Below are positions 1-9,253 of a DNA stretch of 64,000 nucleotides, in pieces. The stretch comes from Cetobacterium sp. NK01 (lineage in GTDB: Bacteria > Fusobacteriota > Fusobacteriia > Fusobacteriales > Fusobacteriaceae). Location: the NCBI RefSeq assembly GCF_024506395.1, contig NZ_JANIBO010000001.1, positions 806,001-870,000 on the forward strand. The letters run 5' to 3'. Position numbers and translations under genes: made by a program. Under the pieces are notes generated by a model. That model had not been told where the DNA came from. It was given only the letters and a program-made list of their open reading frames with translations, and did no database searches. The stretch's first letter is position 1; the number at the start of each line of letters is the position of its first letter.

Positions 1-695
1 ACTGTCTCTCCATCTAAAGGTTTTATTGTTCCTACATTTACTACTCTTACTGAAACTCCTTCACCTTGTAACTTTTCTGCTGCTTCTAAAGCTCTTGCTG
101 TCATAAGTCCTGTTGCTAATATTGTAACATCAGTTCCTTCTTTTATTGTATTTGCTACTCCTATTTGGAAATCATATGAATCATCAAATAATACTGGCAC
201 ATCTAATCTTCCCATTCTTATATATACTGGTCCATTATACTCTGCTGCTGCAAATATCATCTTTTTAGTTTCTGTTGCATCTGCTGGTGATAGAACTACC
301 ATTCCAGGAATACTTCTCATTAAAGATATATCTTCAATTGATTGGTGTGATCCTCCATCTTCTCCTACTGAAATTCCAGCATGTGTTGGAGCTATTTTTA
401 CATTTAACTTTGGATAAGCTACTGTATTTCTTATTTGTTCAAAAGCTCTTCCTGCTGCAAACATGGCAAATGTCGATGCAAATGGTATTTTTCCACATGT
501 AGCAAGTCCTGCTGCAGTTCCAATTAAATCTGCTTCAGCTATTCCAACATTTATATGTCTTTCTGGAAAAGTTTCTTGAAAAAGATTTGTTTTTGTAGAT
601 TTTGTTAAGTCTGCATCTAAAACAACTATATTATTATTTTGTCTTCCAAGCTCTACTAATGCTTCACCGTAAGCTTGTCTTGTAGATTTTTTCAT
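1..695 (-). CDS. Transketolase, C-terminal subunit (partial, runs off the left edge)
   Basis: This is the second half of a split transketolase, which moves two-carbon ketol units between sugar phosphates with thiamine diphosphate in the non-oxidative pentose phosphate pathway. About 231 codons are visible and the 3' end lies outside the window. The translation starts MKKSTRQAYGEALVELG and carries the family pyrimidine-binding and C-terminal features, including NVGIAEADLIGTAAGLA and the HAGISVGEDGGSHQ stretch. An ATG at 695 follows GGAGG at a spacing of about 10 bases. The N-terminal subunit ends 20 bases upstream, so the two are one transcription unit. Family assignment is strong. A role in a dedicated pathway other than pentose phosphate cannot be excluded. 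Confidence 0.93.
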   Translation of the reverse strand, partial: MKKSTRQAYGEALVELGRQNNNIVVLDADLTKSTKTNLFQETFPERHINVGIAEADLIGTAAGLATCGKIPFASTFAMFAAGRAFEQIRNTVAYPKLNVKIAPTHAGISVGEDGGSHQSIEDISLMRSIPGMVVLSPADATETKKMIFAAAEYNGPVYIRMGRLDVPVLFDDSYDFQIGVANTIKEGTDVTILATGLMTARALEAAEKLQGEGVSVRVVNVGTIKPLDGET

Positions 696-715
696 TATTT
701 CATCCTCCAAATTTA

Positions 716-1543
716 TTATATCTCTGATACTTTTTCAAGCTCTGCTATTGCTCTTTCTGTCTCTTCACAAGTTGGAGCAACTCCATGGAAACCACAAACA
801 TCTTCCATAAATGACACTCCTTTACCTTTTACAGTTTTAGCAATAATAACTGTAGGTTGTCCTTTTGTCTCTCTCGCTTTATCTAAAGCATCAAATATCT
901 CTTGGAAATTGTGTCCATCAATTACAATTACATTCCATCCAAAAGCTTCCCATTTTTTATCTAGAGGTTCTACACCCATAATTTTGTCCACATTTCCATC
1001 TATTTGAAGATTGTTTGAGTCAATGAAAGCGCATATTGAGTCAAGTTTAAAATGTGCTGCTGACATAGCTGCTTCCCATACTTGCCCCTCTTGTAGCTCT
1101 CCATCTCCCATTAAAACATAAGTTCTATAATTTTCTCCTGAGATTCTAGCTGATAGTGCCATTCCATTAGCTACAGATAATCCTTGTCCTAAAGAACCTG
1201 TTGAAATCTCTATTCCTGGAAGTTTTTTCATATCTGGATGTCCTTGTAGTGGTGATCCATAAGCTCTTAAAGTTCCTAAAAGTTCTCTATCAAAATATCC
1301 TCTTTCAGCTAATGCAGAGTAAAGTACTGGAGCTGCATGTCCTTTTGATAAAACAAATCTATCTCTTCCCTCCATTTTAGGGTTTTTCGGATCTATATTC
1401 ATTTCTGAAAAATATAGTGCAGTTACTATATCTGCAGCTGATAACGAACCTCCTGGATGACCTGATTTTGCTTTACAAATCATTTGAACAATATCTTTTC
1501 TTATTTTAGTAGCTTGTTCTACTAAAAAATTAATGTCTCTCAT
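716..1543 (-). CDS. Transketolase, N-terminal subunit
   Basis: This 275-residue protein is the thiamine-diphosphate-binding half of a two-subunit transketolase. It shows the opening helix region and KAKSGHPGGSLSAADI, which is typical of the family, and the GDG...N cofactor motif (GDGELQEGQVWEAAMSAAHF, then IDSNNLQ). An ATG exists at 1558 in frame, but the ATG at 1543 has an AGGAG sequence 6 bases upstream and gives the usual N-terminus MRDINFLVEQATKIRKDI, so I place the start there. Split transketolases are common in Firmicutes and Fusobacteria, so the split is not a frameshift. The C-terminal subunit follows after 20 bases. Confidence 0.95.
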   Translation of the reverse strand: MRDINFLVEQATKIRKDIVQMICKAKSGHPGGSLSAADIVTALYFSEMNIDPKNPKMEGRDRFVLSKGHAAPVLYSALAERGYFDRELLGTLRAYGSPLQGHPDMKKLPGIEISTGSLGQGLSVANGMALSARISGENYRTYVLMGDGELQEGQVWEAAMSAAHFKLDSICAFIDSNNLQIDGNVDKIMGVEPLDKKWEAFGWNVIVIDGHNFQEIFDALDKARETKGQPTVIIAKTVKGKGVSFMEDVCGFHGVAPTCEETERAIAELEKVSEI

Positions 1544-1575
1544 TTTTTCTCCTCTCAATCCTTTTATTTAGTTAA

Positions 1576-1605
1576 ATTATATTAAAAATTAACTTCTTTT
1601 GTCAA
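1576..1605 (-). promoter_or_regulatory. Sigma-70-type promoter of the transketolase pair
   Basis: Read on the minus strand there is a perfect TTGACA (1605-1600), an 18-base spacer and TATAAT (1581-1576). Transcription would start near 1568, about 25 bases before the ATG at 1543. Confidence 0.75.
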
Positions 1606-1639
1606 GTTAAGGTCCAGGATTTATATGAATTTTCATGTA

Positions 1640-2248
1640 CTAAAATAGGATTTTAACTTTTTCAAAAATTAAGTGTACAATAAAACTAATTGAACTACTT
1701 ATTTCTTCATATTTTACTGCACTTAAGAATATACAAACACTGGCAAAAAATGTAAATGGTCTAAAAAATTTTTCCTCTTTTTTTATATTCTTTACAATTG
1801 TGTACACTCCTAATAAGGTTAAAATAATAACCTCTATATGTGTCTGTGAATATTTAATAGACAAAAAAATACAATATACTCCTGTTAGAAAAATAAATCC
1901 TTTACTTCCTTTTACACCCAAGCCAATCCTACAGTATGGGAAATATATCAAAGCTCCCCTCGACCAACCTTTTGGAAAAAAGTCAAAAATCATATGTAAA
2001 CCTAAAGCTAATGCAAATCCCATTATAGAAAATCTAAAAACCTCTACATCTTTTTGAGTACTATAAAAATAAATCATTACCCAAAGAATTATTGGACTAT
2101 GAGTTAAAATATTTCTATGTTTTATTTTTAATTTAAAATCCCAATCTGGAAACTTTATTCCTATTAAAAAAGACATCCAAATTAATATTAATCCTATAAA
2201 ACTTATAGATTCAAATATTTCTATAATTTTAGTAAAATCTACTATCAT
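1640..2248 (-). CDS. YdjM-like membrane-bound metal-dependent hydrolase family protein
   Basis: This 202-residue protein is very hydrophobic, with about five to six predicted membrane segments. It contains the polar signature of the YdjM/DUF457 family: PDWD near residue 35, HRNILTHSPI near residues 46-55, and HMIFDFFPKGWSRG near residues 85-98. The His and Asp residues are those expected to bind a metal in this family. Its substrate is unknown; members are sometimes annotated as LexA-regulated hydrolases, but I see no LexA-type operator here. The start ATG at 2248 is preceded by AAGGA. It is transcribed alone between the tuf terminator and the transketolase promoter. Confidence 0.75.
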   Translation of the reverse strand: MIVDFTKIIEIFESISFIGLILIWMSFLIGIKFPDWDFKLKIKHRNILTHSPIILWVMIYFYSTQKDVEVFRFSIMGFALALGLHMIFDFFPKGWSRGALIYFPYCRIGLGVKGSKGFIFLTGVYCIFLSIKYSQTHIEVIILTLLGVYTIVKNIKKEEKFFRPFTFFASVCIFLSAVKYEEISSSISFIVHLIFEKVKILF

Positions 2249-2301
2249 TTATTATCCTTTCTATTTTTTAATATTATAACATATTTTTTTAATGAAAGTA
2301 T

Positions 2302-2335
2302 AAAAAAAGAGAGTTAAGTTTTAAACTTAACTCTC
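2302..2335 (-). terminator. Intrinsic terminator of tuf
   Basis: The arms GAGAGTTAAG and CTTAACTCTC form a near-perfect hairpin (2309-2335). On the minus strand it is followed by seven U residues (2308-2302). It lies about 20 bases after the tuf stop codon. Confidence 0.9.
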
Positions 2336-2354
2336 ATATATTATATAAGTAAGA

Positions 2355-3539
2355 TTACTTAGTAATTTCTGCAACAACTCCAGAAGCTACTGTTCTTCCT
2401 CCCTCTCTGATCGCGAATCTTAATCCTGGTTCCATTGCGATTGGGTGGATTAACTCTACTGTCATCTCAATGTTGTCTCCTGGCATTACCATTTCTACTC
2501 CCTCAGGTAAGCTGATTGCTCCAGTTATATCTGTAGTTCTGAAGTAGAACTGTGGTCTGTATCCTGAGAAGAATGGAGTATGTCTTCCTCCCTCTTCCTT
2601 AGTTAATACGTATACCTCTGATTTGAATCCTGTATGTGGTAATATTGATCCTGGCTTACATAATACTTGTCCTCTTTCAACATCCTCTTTCTTGATTCCT
2701 CTTAATAATGCTCCGATGTTATCTCCTGCTTGACCTTGATCTAACAGCTTTCTGAACATCTCTACTCCTGTACAAGTTGATTTTGTAGTATCTTTGATTC
2801 CTACTATTTCAATCTCTTCTCCAACTTTTACAATTCCTCTTTCTACTCTTCCAGTTACAACTGTTCCTCTTCCTGTAATTGTGAATACATCCTCAATTGG
2901 CATTAGGAATGGTTGGTCTACTGCTCTTGCAGGTGTTGGTATGTAAGAATCTACAGCGTCCATTAGAGCTTTGATTTGGTTAACCCATTTCTCTTCTCCG
3001 TTCATTGCTCCTAAAGATGATCCCATTATTACTGGTAGATCGTCTCCTGGGAATCCGTACTCTGTTAATAACTCTCTTACTTCCATTTCAACTAACTCTA
3101 ATAACTCTTCGTCGTCTACCATGTCAGCTTTGTTTAAGTATACTACGATGTATGGAACTCCAACCTGTCTTGATAATAGGATGTGCTCTCTTGTTTGTGG
3201 CATTGGACCATCTGCTGCTGATACAACTAAGATAGCTCCGTCCATTTGTGCTGCTCCAGTGATCATGTTCTTTACGTAGTCCGCGTGACCTGGACAGTCA
3301 ACGTGCGCATAGTGTCTCTCTACTGTTTCGTACTCGATGTGAGCTGTATTGATTGTGATTCCTCTTTCTCTCTCTTCTGGTGCAGCGTCGATGTTAGCGA
3401 AATCTACTTTCTTAGCTAGTCCCATATCTGATAATACTTTTGATATTGCTGCTGTTGTTGTTGTTTTTCCGTGGTCAACGTGTCCGATTGTTCCAATGTT
3501 AACGTGCGGTTTGCTTCTTTCAAATTTTTCTTTAGCCAT
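2355..3539 (-). CDS. tuf: Elongation factor Tu
   Basis: This is the 394-residue GTPase that carries aminoacyl-tRNA to the ribosomal A site. All G motifs are visible: GHVDHGKT at residues 19-26, DCPGHADY near residue 81 and NKAD near residue 136. They are followed by the two beta-barrel domains ending in the usual [11 protein letters not shown]. The frame is open to 3617, but the ATG at 3539 has AGGAGG at good spacing and gives the canonical N-terminus [16 protein letters not shown]. Codon choice looks more GC-rich and restricted than in the neighbours, as expected of a very highly expressed gene. Three tRNA genes lie just upstream on the same strand and are probably co-transcribed with it. 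Confidence 0.98.
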   Translation of the reverse strand: MAKEKFERSKPHVNIGTIGHVDHGKTTTTAAISKVLSDMGLAKKVDFANIDAAPEERERGITINTAHIEYETVERHYAHVDCPGHADYVKNMITGAAQMDGAILVVSAADGPMPQTREHILLSRQVGVPYIVVYLNKADMVDDEELLELVEMEVRELLTEYGFPGDDLPVIMGSSLGAMNGEEKWVNQIKALMDAVDSYIPTPARAVDQPFLMPIEDVFTITGRGTVVTGRVERGIVKVGEEIEIVGIKDTTKSTCTGVEMFRKLLDQGQAGDNIGALLRGIKKEDVERGQVLCKPGSILPHTGFKSEVYVLTKEEGGRHTPFFSGYRPQFYFRTTDITGAISLPEGVEMVMPGDNIEMTVELIHPIAMEPGLRFAIREGGRTVASGVVAEITK

Positions 3540-3656
3540 TTGAAATTTCCTCCTGTTTTTCTTTATATTTATCTTTTCTTTTCTTTTATAAAAAAATCCG
3601 CTTAAAAAAAAATCCACACATATCCTTGAAACTGTTTCAGGTTAGTGTAGTATAAG

Positions 3657-3741
3657 TGGTGGTGAGAGAAGGATTCGAACCTTCGAAGGCAGAGCCGTCA
3701 GATTTACAGTCTGATCCCTTTGGCCGCTCGGGAACCTCACC
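3657..3741 (-). tRNA. tRNA-Tyr (GTA)
   Basis: An 85-base class II tRNA with a long variable arm, acceptor stem GGTGAGG/TCTCACC, encoded CCA and the T-loop GGTTCGAATCC. The anticodon loop CTGTAAA gives GTA. It is the last of three tRNAs before tuf. Confidence 0.96.
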
Positions 3742-3760
3742 ATATCTTATTTAATTTTAA

Positions 3761-3835
3761 TGGTACCCCGTAGGGGAATCGAACCCCTGTTTATAGAGTG
3801 AAAATCTATTGTCCTTACCACTGAACGAACGGGGC
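3761..3835 (-). tRNA. tRNA-Glu (TTC)
   Basis: A 75-base cloverleaf with acceptor stem GCCCCGT/ACGGGGT (one G-U pair at the end), encoded CCA and GGTTCGATTCC in the T arm. The anticodon loop ATTTTCACT gives TTC. Confidence 0.96.
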
Positions 3836-3840
3836 GTTCA

Positions 3841-3916
<76 letters not shown>

Positions 3917-3935
3917 ATCCCTTCAGACATTTATA

Positions 3936-3964
3936 ATTATACCCTATCATATAAAAAATGTCAA
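3936..3964 (-). promoter_or_regulatory. Consensus promoter of the tRNA-tuf unit
   Basis: On the minus strand there is TTGACA (3964-3959), a 17-base spacer and TATAAT (3941-3936). Both hexamers are perfect. Initiation would be near 3929, about 13 bases before tRNA-Thr. No terminator separates the tRNAs from tuf. Confidence 0.88.
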
Positions 3965-3974
3965 TATTTTTTTT

Positions 3975-4007
3975 AAAAAAAAGAAGTAGAATATTTCTCT
4001 ACTTCTT
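3975..4007 (-). terminator. Intrinsic terminator after the 4021-4452 gene
   Basis: Stem GAAGTAGA/TCTACTTC (3983-3990 and 3998-4005), followed on the minus strand by about eight U residues. Confidence 0.85.
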
Positions 4008-4020
4008 AACTCTTCATAAT

Positions 4021-4452
4021 TTATTTTTTTAATTGAATTAACAACTCTCTATATTGTTTTATCATAACTTTTGTCATAGATTTTTTTATTAACTGGTACC
4101 ATTTGAATTGGACTGTTTCCATTCCTTTTACTGCATCTGCAACCATTCTTGTTAAAAACTCTTGTTCTTCGTAAGATAATTTTAATTCTGTTCTATCTTT
4201 TGAATCTGCTATTGATTTTACATAATCTAGAAATTGCCCTACATTTTGCATACCGCTATTAACTGAAAATTGCTTTTTTATTTCCTCTATAAATTTAGAT
4301 AAAAACTTCTTTGTTCCTTTATCTAAAGATACTGAATATTTTCTTTTTCCTTTACCAATCTTTTGAATTGAATTCATCATTCCCATCATTGATGACATTG
4401 CATTCATTTGCATAGGATTCATGTTATTTGGGTTTACCTTTTGTGCCTTCAT
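4021..4452 (-). CDS. Conserved hypothetical protein with Met/Asn-rich N-terminus
   Basis: I do not recognise a family for this 143-residue protein. The first 35 residues are rich in Met and Asn (NPNNMNPMQMNAMSSMMGMM), and no signal peptide or membrane segment is visible. The rest is basic and helical, with many Lys and Gln (KKFLSKFIEEIKKQF, ending LIQLKK). The ATG at 4452 is chosen over the in-frame one at 4464 because GGAGG sits about 6 bases before it. It follows the tsaC-like gene by 17 bases and ends at a terminator, so it is the last gene of that operon. Size and charge would suit a soluble, possibly nucleic-acid-associated protein, but that is a guess. Confidence 0.6.
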   Translation of the reverse strand: MKAQKVNPNNMNPMQMNAMSSMMGMMNSIQKIGKGKRKYSVSLDKGTKKFLSKFIEEIKKQFSVNSGMQNVGQFLDYVKSIADSKDRTELKLSYEEQEFLTRMVADAVKGMETVQFKWYQLIKKSMTKVMIKQYRELLIQLKK

Positions 4453-4469
4453 TTTTTCCTCCAAATTTT

Positions 4470-5105
4470 TTATATTTTTCCAATAAGTTTCTCTATTGTT
4501 TCCTTTTTAATAGCACCCTCTCTAAGAATTATAGGTACTTCTTTTGTTAAATCTATTATTGTTGATTCTATACCCAGAGGAGATTCTCCTCCATCAATTA
4601 TAATATCAACTCTTTCTTTAAACTTATTATCTAACTCATCATAGCTTCTTGGTGTTATTTCTCCAGATATGTTTGCACTTGTTGTTGGTAGAATTCCTCC
4701 TACCTTATCTATAATATCTTGTGCTAATTTTAGAGCTGGAATTCTAACTCCTACTGTTTTTCCACCAGAAACCATTATGTCTGGAACATTATTTTTTTTA
4801 TTTAAAATAATAGTTAAAGCTCCAGGCCAGAATTCTTTAGTTAATTTTTCTAAAATTATTCTTTTATCATTATCTATAACAGCTATTTTCTCTATATATT
4901 CAGCTTTACTTAAAAGAGCTATTAAGGGTGATTTAAAATTTCTTTCTTTTGCAACATATATTTTTTCTATACCTTTTAAAGAATCAATACTTGCTCCTAC
5001 TCCATATACAGTATCTGTAGGATAAATTATTATTCCATCATTTTTTAAGATATTTTTAAGAACTTCAAAGTCAATATTGTCTTCTTTAAATACAATTCTT
5101 TTCAT
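4470..5105 (-). CDS. L-threonylcarbamoyladenylate synthase (Sua5/YrdC/TsaC family)
   Basis: This 211-residue single YrdC-domain protein makes threonylcarbamoyl-AMP from threonine, bicarbonate and ATP for the t6A modification at tRNA position 37. The N-terminus shows GIIIYPTDTVYGVGASI, and further on there are KERNFKSPLIALLS, FWPGALTIIL, VGVRIPAL and TTSANISGE, all landmark motifs of the family. It lacks the extra C-terminal Sua5 domain, so it is the short, TsaC-like form. The ATG at 5105 has GAGGA upstream. Its product feeds the same t6A pathway as the MtaB-like enzyme at 44976, which thiomethylates t6A. Confidence 0.9.
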   Translation of the reverse strand: MKRIVFKEDNIDFEVLKNILKNDGIIIYPTDTVYGVGASIDSLKGIEKIYVAKERNFKSPLIALLSKAEYIEKIAVIDNDKRIILEKLTKEFWPGALTIILNKKNNVPDIMVSGGKTVGVRIPALKLAQDIIDKVGGILPTTSANISGEITPRSYDELDNKFKERVDIIIDGGESPLGIESTIIDLTKEVPIILREGAIKKETIEKLIGKI

Positions 5106-5154
5106 AATTAATCCTTTTCCTCACCTTTATTTATATAAATAATTCTAACATATT

Positions 5155-5187
5155 AAAAAAAAAAAAGCTAGTAGTATACTAGCTTTT
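5155..5187 (-). terminator. Intrinsic terminator of the glmU-prs unit
   Basis: Stem GCTAGTA/TACTAGC (5167-5183) with flanking A and T runs. The minus-strand transcript ends in twelve U residues. It lies directly after the prs stop. Confidence 0.9.
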
Positions 5188-5197
5188 CTATATGCTT

Positions 5198-6148
5198 TTA
5201 CTTTTCAAATAACTCAGACACTGATTCATTATTTACAATTCTTCTCACTGCTTCTGCTAAAATTTCATCTACAGAAACTACTTTTATTTTATCTATTCTT
5301 TTTGCTTCAGGTAATGCTATTGAATCTGTTATAATAACCTCTTTTAAACAAGATGCTTCCAATCTCTCTATAGCTGGATCTGAGAATACTCCATGTGTAC
5401 AACATGCATAAGCCTCTAATGCACCTCTAGCCATGATAGCTTCAGCTCCATTAGTTATTGTTCCTGCTGTATCAATCATATCATCTATGAAAATAGCAAT
5501 TTTTCCTTCAACTTCTCCTATTAGATTCATAACTTCTGACATATTTGGCTTTGGTCTTCTTTTATCAATTATTGCAATTTTACAGTCTAACCACTCTGCT
5601 AACTTTCTTGCTCTTTTTACTCCACCGATATCTGGTGATACTACAACAACTTTATCTCCTGACATTCCTCTAGCTATAAATGACTTTGCTAATAATGGTA
5701 ATGCTTGCATATGATCCACTGGAATATCAAAGAATCCTTGAATTTGGTCAGCGTGTAAATCCATAGTTACAATTCTTGTTGCTCCTGCTGTTGTTAATAA
5801 ATTTGCCACTAGTTTAGATGTAATCGGCTCTCTTGGTCTTGATTTTCTATCTTGTCTAGCATATCCATAGTAAGGAATAATAACATTTATAGATTTTGCT
5901 GACGCTCTTTTTAGTGCATCAATAAATATTAATAATTCCATAAGATTCTCATTTACAGGTTCAGATGTAGATTGTACTACAAATATATCTCTACCTCTTA
6001 CTGTTTCACCAACACAAACATAAACCTCTCCATCTTTAAATCTAACAATTTCAACATCTCCTACAGAAGTTCCATACTTCTCAGCTATTTTTTTAGCTAA
6101 TTCCACATTCGATGTTCCGGCAAAAATTTTTACCCCAGGTCTTTCCAT
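5198..6148 (-). CDS. prs: Ribose-phosphate pyrophosphokinase (PRPP synthetase)
   Basis: This 316-residue enzyme makes phosphoribosyl pyrophosphate from ribose 5-phosphate and ATP, the precursor of nucleotides, His, Trp and NAD. It shows the class I landmarks: [14 protein letters not shown] near residue 95, [17 protein letters not shown] near residue 125, [13 protein letters not shown] near residue 160 and the PRPP loop [11 protein letters not shown] near residue 215. The frame opens with a TTG at 6166, but that codon overlaps the GGAGG site, so the ATG at 6148 is the start. The binding site lies inside the end of glmU (stop at 6154), which implies translational coupling. Confidence 0.97.
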   Translation of the reverse strand: MERPGVKIFAGTSNVELAKKIAEKYGTSVGDVEIVRFKDGEVYVCVGETVRGRDIFVVQSTSEPVNENLMELLIFIDALKRASAKSINVIIPYYGYARQDRKSRPREPITSKLVANLLTTAGATRIVTMDLHADQIQGFFDIPVDHMQALPLLAKSFIARGMSGDKVVVVSPDIGGVKRARKLAEWLDCKIAIIDKRRPKPNMSEVMNLIGEVEGKIAIFIDDMIDTAGTITNGAEAIMARGALEAYACCTHGVFSDPAIERLEASCLKEVIITDSIALPEAKRIDKIKVVSVDEILAEAVRRIVNNESVSELFEK

Positions 6149-6153
6149 TTTTT

Positions 6154-7500
6154 CTATTTCCTCCAATCAAATTTTATAACTTGTTTACTTCTTGATACTG
6201 CTAATGCATTTTCTGGTACATCTTTCGTTATAACTGATCCAGCTCCAACCAACGCATTTTCTCCTATATTAATAGGAGCCACTAACATCGTATCACTTCC
6301 TATAAAAGCATTTTTTCCAATTGTGGTTTTGAATTTATTTTTTCCATCATAGTTACAAGTTATTGTTCCTGCTCCTATATTGGTTTTTTCTCCTACTGTA
6401 GCATCTCCTAAATATGTCAAATGTCCTGCCTTAACACCTTTTTCAAGAGTTGATTTTTTGACTTCTACAAAGTTTCCTATATGAACTTCTTCTTTTAAAT
6501 GAGACTTCGGTCTTAAATGAGCAAAAGGACCTATAGTTACTTTATCTTCAATAGTACTTTCTTCTAGCACTGAGCTTTCAATTTTTACATTATTTCCTAT
6601 CAAACAATCTATGATTCTTGTATTACCTAATATTTCACAATTTTTACCAATTTTTGTATTTCCCTGCAATAAAGCTCCTGGATATATTATTGTATCTTGT
6701 TCAATTTCAACAGATTCTTCTATATACGTGCTTTTTTGATCTATTAATATAACTCCATTTTCCATATGAGCTAAATTTATTCTATCTCTCATAATACTAT
6801 TGGCTTGTTCTAATTCAACTTTAGAATTTATACCAAGTATTTCATTATTATCTTCTAATAAAAAAGCTTCTACTTTTTTCCCAGATTTTACATTTATTGA
6901 TATTACATCTGTTAAATAATATTCACCTTTTTCATTATTATTATCTATTTTTTCTAAAGCTATTAATAACTCCTTAGAATTAAAACAATAAACTCCTGCA
7001 TTAACCTCTTTTATTGCTTTTATCTCTTTTGTTGCCTCTTTTTCTTCCACAATACCAATAACTTTTCCATTTTCTTTTACTATTCTTCCATAACCAAAAG
7101 GATTTTCATAAATTGATGTTAATATTGTTGTTGTTGCTCCAGTTTCTATATGATAGTTATATAAGTTTTTTAAGGTTTCTTCTCTTAGTAAAGGTGTATC
7201 TCCACATAAAATCATAACCGTACCATCAAAATCTTTTAATTTTTCTTTAGCTTGAATTACAGCATGACCAGTTCCTAATTGTTCCTCTTGAACTACATAC
7301 TTAATATCAGGCAGTACTTTTAATATCTCTTCTTTTTTATGTCCTAATATTAATATATTTTCAATTGATCCAATTTTACTACACGTATTTACAATTTTTT
7401 GTACCATTGGTACTCCACAAACTTTATGTAAAACTTTTGGCAACTCTGATTTCATTCTAGTTCCTTTTCCAGCTGCTAAAATTAATGTCTTTAAACTCAT
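6154..7500 (-). CDS. glmU: Bifunctional N-acetylglucosamine-1-phosphate uridyltransferase / glucosamine-1-phosphate acetyltransferase
   Basis: This 448-residue enzyme makes UDP-GlcNAc for peptidoglycan and outer-membrane glycolipid. The N-terminal pyrophosphorylase domain (about 1-225) has [18 protein letters not shown], the signature nucleotide loop. The C-terminal left-handed beta-helix (about 245-440) has hexapeptide repeats and the acetyltransferase motifs [12 protein letters not shown] and [14 protein letters not shown]. The start at 7500 is the ATG with GGAGGG upstream; the open frame extends to 7521. Length is normal for the family. glmU-prs is a common pair in low-GC bacteria. Confidence 0.97.
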   Translation of the reverse strand: MSLKTLILAAGKGTRMKSELPKVLHKVCGVPMVQKIVNTCSKIGSIENILILGHKKEEILKVLPDIKYVVQEEQLGTGHAVIQAKEKLKDFDGTVMILCGDTPLLREETLKNLYNYHIETGATTTILTSIYENPFGYGRIVKENGKVIGIVEEKEATKEIKAIKEVNAGVYCFNSKELLIALEKIDNNNEKGEYYLTDVISINVKSGKKVEAFLLEDNNEILGINSKVELEQANSIMRDRINLAHMENGVILIDQKSTYIEESVEIEQDTIIYPGALLQGNTKIGKNCEILGNTRIIDCLIGNNVKIESSVLEESTIEDKVTIGPFAHLRPKSHLKEEVHIGNFVEVKKSTLEKGVKAGHLTYLGDATVGEKTNIGAGTITCNYDGKNKFKTTIGKNAFIGSDTMLVAPINIGENALVGAGSVITKDVPENALAVSRSKQVIKFDWRK

Positions 7501-7528
7501 TATACCCTCCATTTTGTTCAACTTTTAC

Positions 7529-7558
7529 ATTGTACCATAAGATTTAACATTTTTGCAA
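7529..7558 (-). promoter_or_regulatory. Promoter of glmU-prs
   Basis: TTGCAA (7558-7553), an 18-base spacer and TACAAT (7534-7529) on the minus strand, placing the start about 20-25 bases before the glmU ATG. Confidence 0.65.
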
Positions 7559-7575
7559 AACAATTTAATCATATT

Positions 7576-8097
7576 TTATTGAAGTTTTTCATAAGCTTCA
7601 TTTATTTCTTTAAACTTTTTTTCATGCATTTCTCTCACTTCTGGCTCTGCATTAGCATATCTATCAGGATGGTGCTTTTTAGCTAATTCTCTATACGCTT
7701 TTTTTATCTCTTCTGGCGTCGAAGTTTCTGTCACTCCCAATATTTTATAATATTTTGTTTTATCTTCGAAACTTCCAAAAGGATTATTTTGATAGCTTCC
7801 TTGATAGTTACCACCATATTGATTTCCTTGGTTTCTAAACATATCCTCAAAATCTTTTTGAGTATATGTTTTATAGTAAAAATTTCCCTTTCTTGGATTC
7901 TTCTTATTCATAAAGTACCTAATAACTAAAAATATAAGAATTATTGGGAAAAATTGAACTACTATAAATCCAAAGAAAGAAATTAGTAACATTATAAAAA
8001 ATAGTGCTGGCAAAGCTGCTATAGCTCTATTCATACCAAACAGTAATGCTATTATTAAAAAAATAGCTGCTGTTAAAACTAATGCTATTGATATCAT
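7576..8097 (-). CDS. Membrane-anchored J-domain protein
   Basis: This 173-residue protein has two closely spaced hydrophobic segments at its N-terminus (about residues 1-63), a Gly/Asn/Gln-rich linker ([18 protein letters not shown]) and a C-terminal J domain (about 117-173). The J domain includes YYKILGV, the invariant HPD in KKHHPDRY and [10 protein letters not shown] domains stimulate the DnaK ATPase. This one would recruit DnaK to the inner face of the membrane. It lacks the Gly/Phe, zinc and substrate domains of the true DnaJ at 18435, so it is a type III co-chaperone. The ATG at 8097 has AGGAG. The client is unknown. Confidence 0.82.
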   Translation of the reverse strand: MISIALVLTAAIFLIIALLFGMNRAIAALPALFFIMLLISFFGFIVVQFFPIILIFLVIRYFMNKKNPRKGNFYYKTYTQKDFEDMFRNQGNQYGGNYQGSYQNNPFGSFEDKTKYYKILGVTETSTPEEIKKAYRELAKKHHPDRYANAEPEVREMHEKKFKEINEAYEKLQ

Positions 8098-8133
8098 TAT
8101 TTTCTCCTTGATTCTCTACTATATTATAAAATA

Positions 8134-8160
8134 AGGGAATAGAATTTCTATCCCCTATTT
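8134..8160 (-). terminator. Probable terminator after the TPR gene
   Basis: Minus-strand hairpin GGGGATAGAA/TTCTATTCCC followed by TTATTTTATA. The U tract is interrupted, so it may be leaky toward the J-domain gene. Confidence 0.55.
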
Positions 8161-8171
8161 TTTACATTAAC

Positions 8172-8726
8172 CTACATTTTCTCTTTTAAATATTTTATTT
8201 TTTCTTTAATTTCTTTATCTCTTGGGTCAATTTCATAGGCTGCTATATATTCATTTAGAGCTTTACTATATCTTCCTAAAAATTCATATTCTTTAGCAAA
8301 GTCTAAGTGAGCATTATATATATCTAAATCTAAAAATATTGCAAAATCATAACTATTTATTGCTTCTACTATTTTTCCAGCACGTGAATATGCATTTCCC
8401 AATAGAAAATATACAAATGCATCTCCTGGCTTATTATCTAAAAACATATTAAAATATTTTATACTATTACTATAATTACCTAATTCATAGTTTAAATATC
8501 CCAGAAATCCTATTGTATCACTGTCTTTTTTCCCTAAAGATCTAAGTTTCTCATAAATCTCTAAAGCACCTTCACAATCTCTTTTATAAAAAAGAATTGT
8601 TCCTAATTTTTCTAAATTTTCAATATTATTGGCCTTACTTAAAAGCTCAAACCTTATTTCTTGCTCTTGATTTAATAAATCTTCTTTACTTATATCTATT
8701 CTTTTTAGTATCTTTTTTCTTAGCAT
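8172..8726 (-). CDS. Tetratricopeptide-repeat protein
   Basis: A 184-residue soluble protein made almost entirely of TPR-like helix pairs: GALEIYEKL near residue 55, FLGYLNYELGNYSNSIKYFNMFL near 73-95, YFLLGNAYSRAGKIVEAINSYDFAI near 106-130 and LGRYSKALNEYIAAYEIDP near 149-167. Such repeats mediate protein-protein contacts. No enzymatic domain or signal peptide is present. GGGGG lies 6 bases before the ATG at 8726. It precedes the J-domain gene on the same strand, which would suit a chaperone-related adaptor, but the partner cannot be read from sequence. Confidence 0.75.
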   Translation of the reverse strand: MLRKKILKRIDISKEDLLNQEQEIRFELLSKANNIENLEKLGTILFYKRDCEGALEIYEKLRSLGKKDSDTIGFLGYLNYELGNYSNSIKYFNMFLDNKPGDAFVYFLLGNAYSRAGKIVEAINSYDFAIFLDLDIYNAHLDFAKEYEFLGRYSKALNEYIAAYEIDPRDKEIKEKIKYLKEKM

Positions 8727-8820
8727 TTTAATCCCCCTTAGGTTTTTTAAAACTACTCCAAAACTACTCTCTGAAAAATTATACCATATTTTTTATTTTT
8801 ATTTAAGATATTTTAAAATA

Positions 8821-8845
8821 AAAAAAAGAGCCTCAGCTCTTTTTA
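8821..8845 (-). terminator. Intrinsic terminator of infC-rpmI-rplT
   Basis: Stem AAAGAGC/GCTCTTT with a TGAG loop and seven U residues on the minus strand, just after the rplT stop at 8853. Confidence 0.88.
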
Positions 8846-8852
8846 ATTATAA

Positions 8853-9203
8853 TTATAATGCTGCTTTTGCAGTTTCAGCTAATTTAGCGAACTCTGCTGC
8901 ATTGTTTAAAGCGATATCTGCTAAAACTTTTCTATCTAACTCGATTCCTGCTCTCTTTAATCCATTCATTAAAGTTGAGTAAGTTAATCCGTTAATTCTT
9001 GCTGCTGCATTGATTCTGATGATCCATAATTGTCTCATCTTTCTCTTTCTAACTTTTCTATCTCTTGTAGAGAAAGCCTCTGCTCTCATTACAGCTTGTT
9101 TAGCTTGCTTAAATACGTCACCTGACGCACCTCTAAATCCTTTAGCAGCTTTTAAAACTTTTTTATGTCTTCTTCTTCTAACTATTCCAGTCTTAACTCT
9201 CAT
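8853..9203 (-). CDS. rplT: 50S ribosomal protein L20
   Basis: A 116-residue, very basic early-assembly protein of the large subunit that binds 23S rRNA. The sequence [20 protein letters not shown], the [18 protein letters not shown] stretch and [19 protein letters not shown] are unmistakable. In Firmicutes and enterobacteria L20 also represses its own operon by binding the leader mRNA. The leader upstream of infC here (10006-10167) has the architecture to do this. The ATG at 9203 follows AGGAG. Confidence 0.97.
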   Translation of the reverse strand: MRVKTGIVRRRRHKKVLKAAKGFRGASGDVFKQAKQAVMRAEAFSTRDRKVRKRKMRQLWIIRINAAARINGLTYSTLMNGLKRAGIELDRKVLADIALNNAAEFAKLAETAKAAL

Positions 9204-9253
9204 TTAATTCTCCTCCTAAAATTGGTCCTTAGCAATAATATTCCTAAGAATTA

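Noticed and set aside
716-1543. Split transketolase as a frameshifted pseudogene
   Set aside because: Both halves have their own start and ribosome site and match the known two-subunit form.
4669-5025. 118-codon plus-strand frame opposite the tsaC-like gene
   Set aside because: A shadow of the real gene, without a start signal or recognisable domain.
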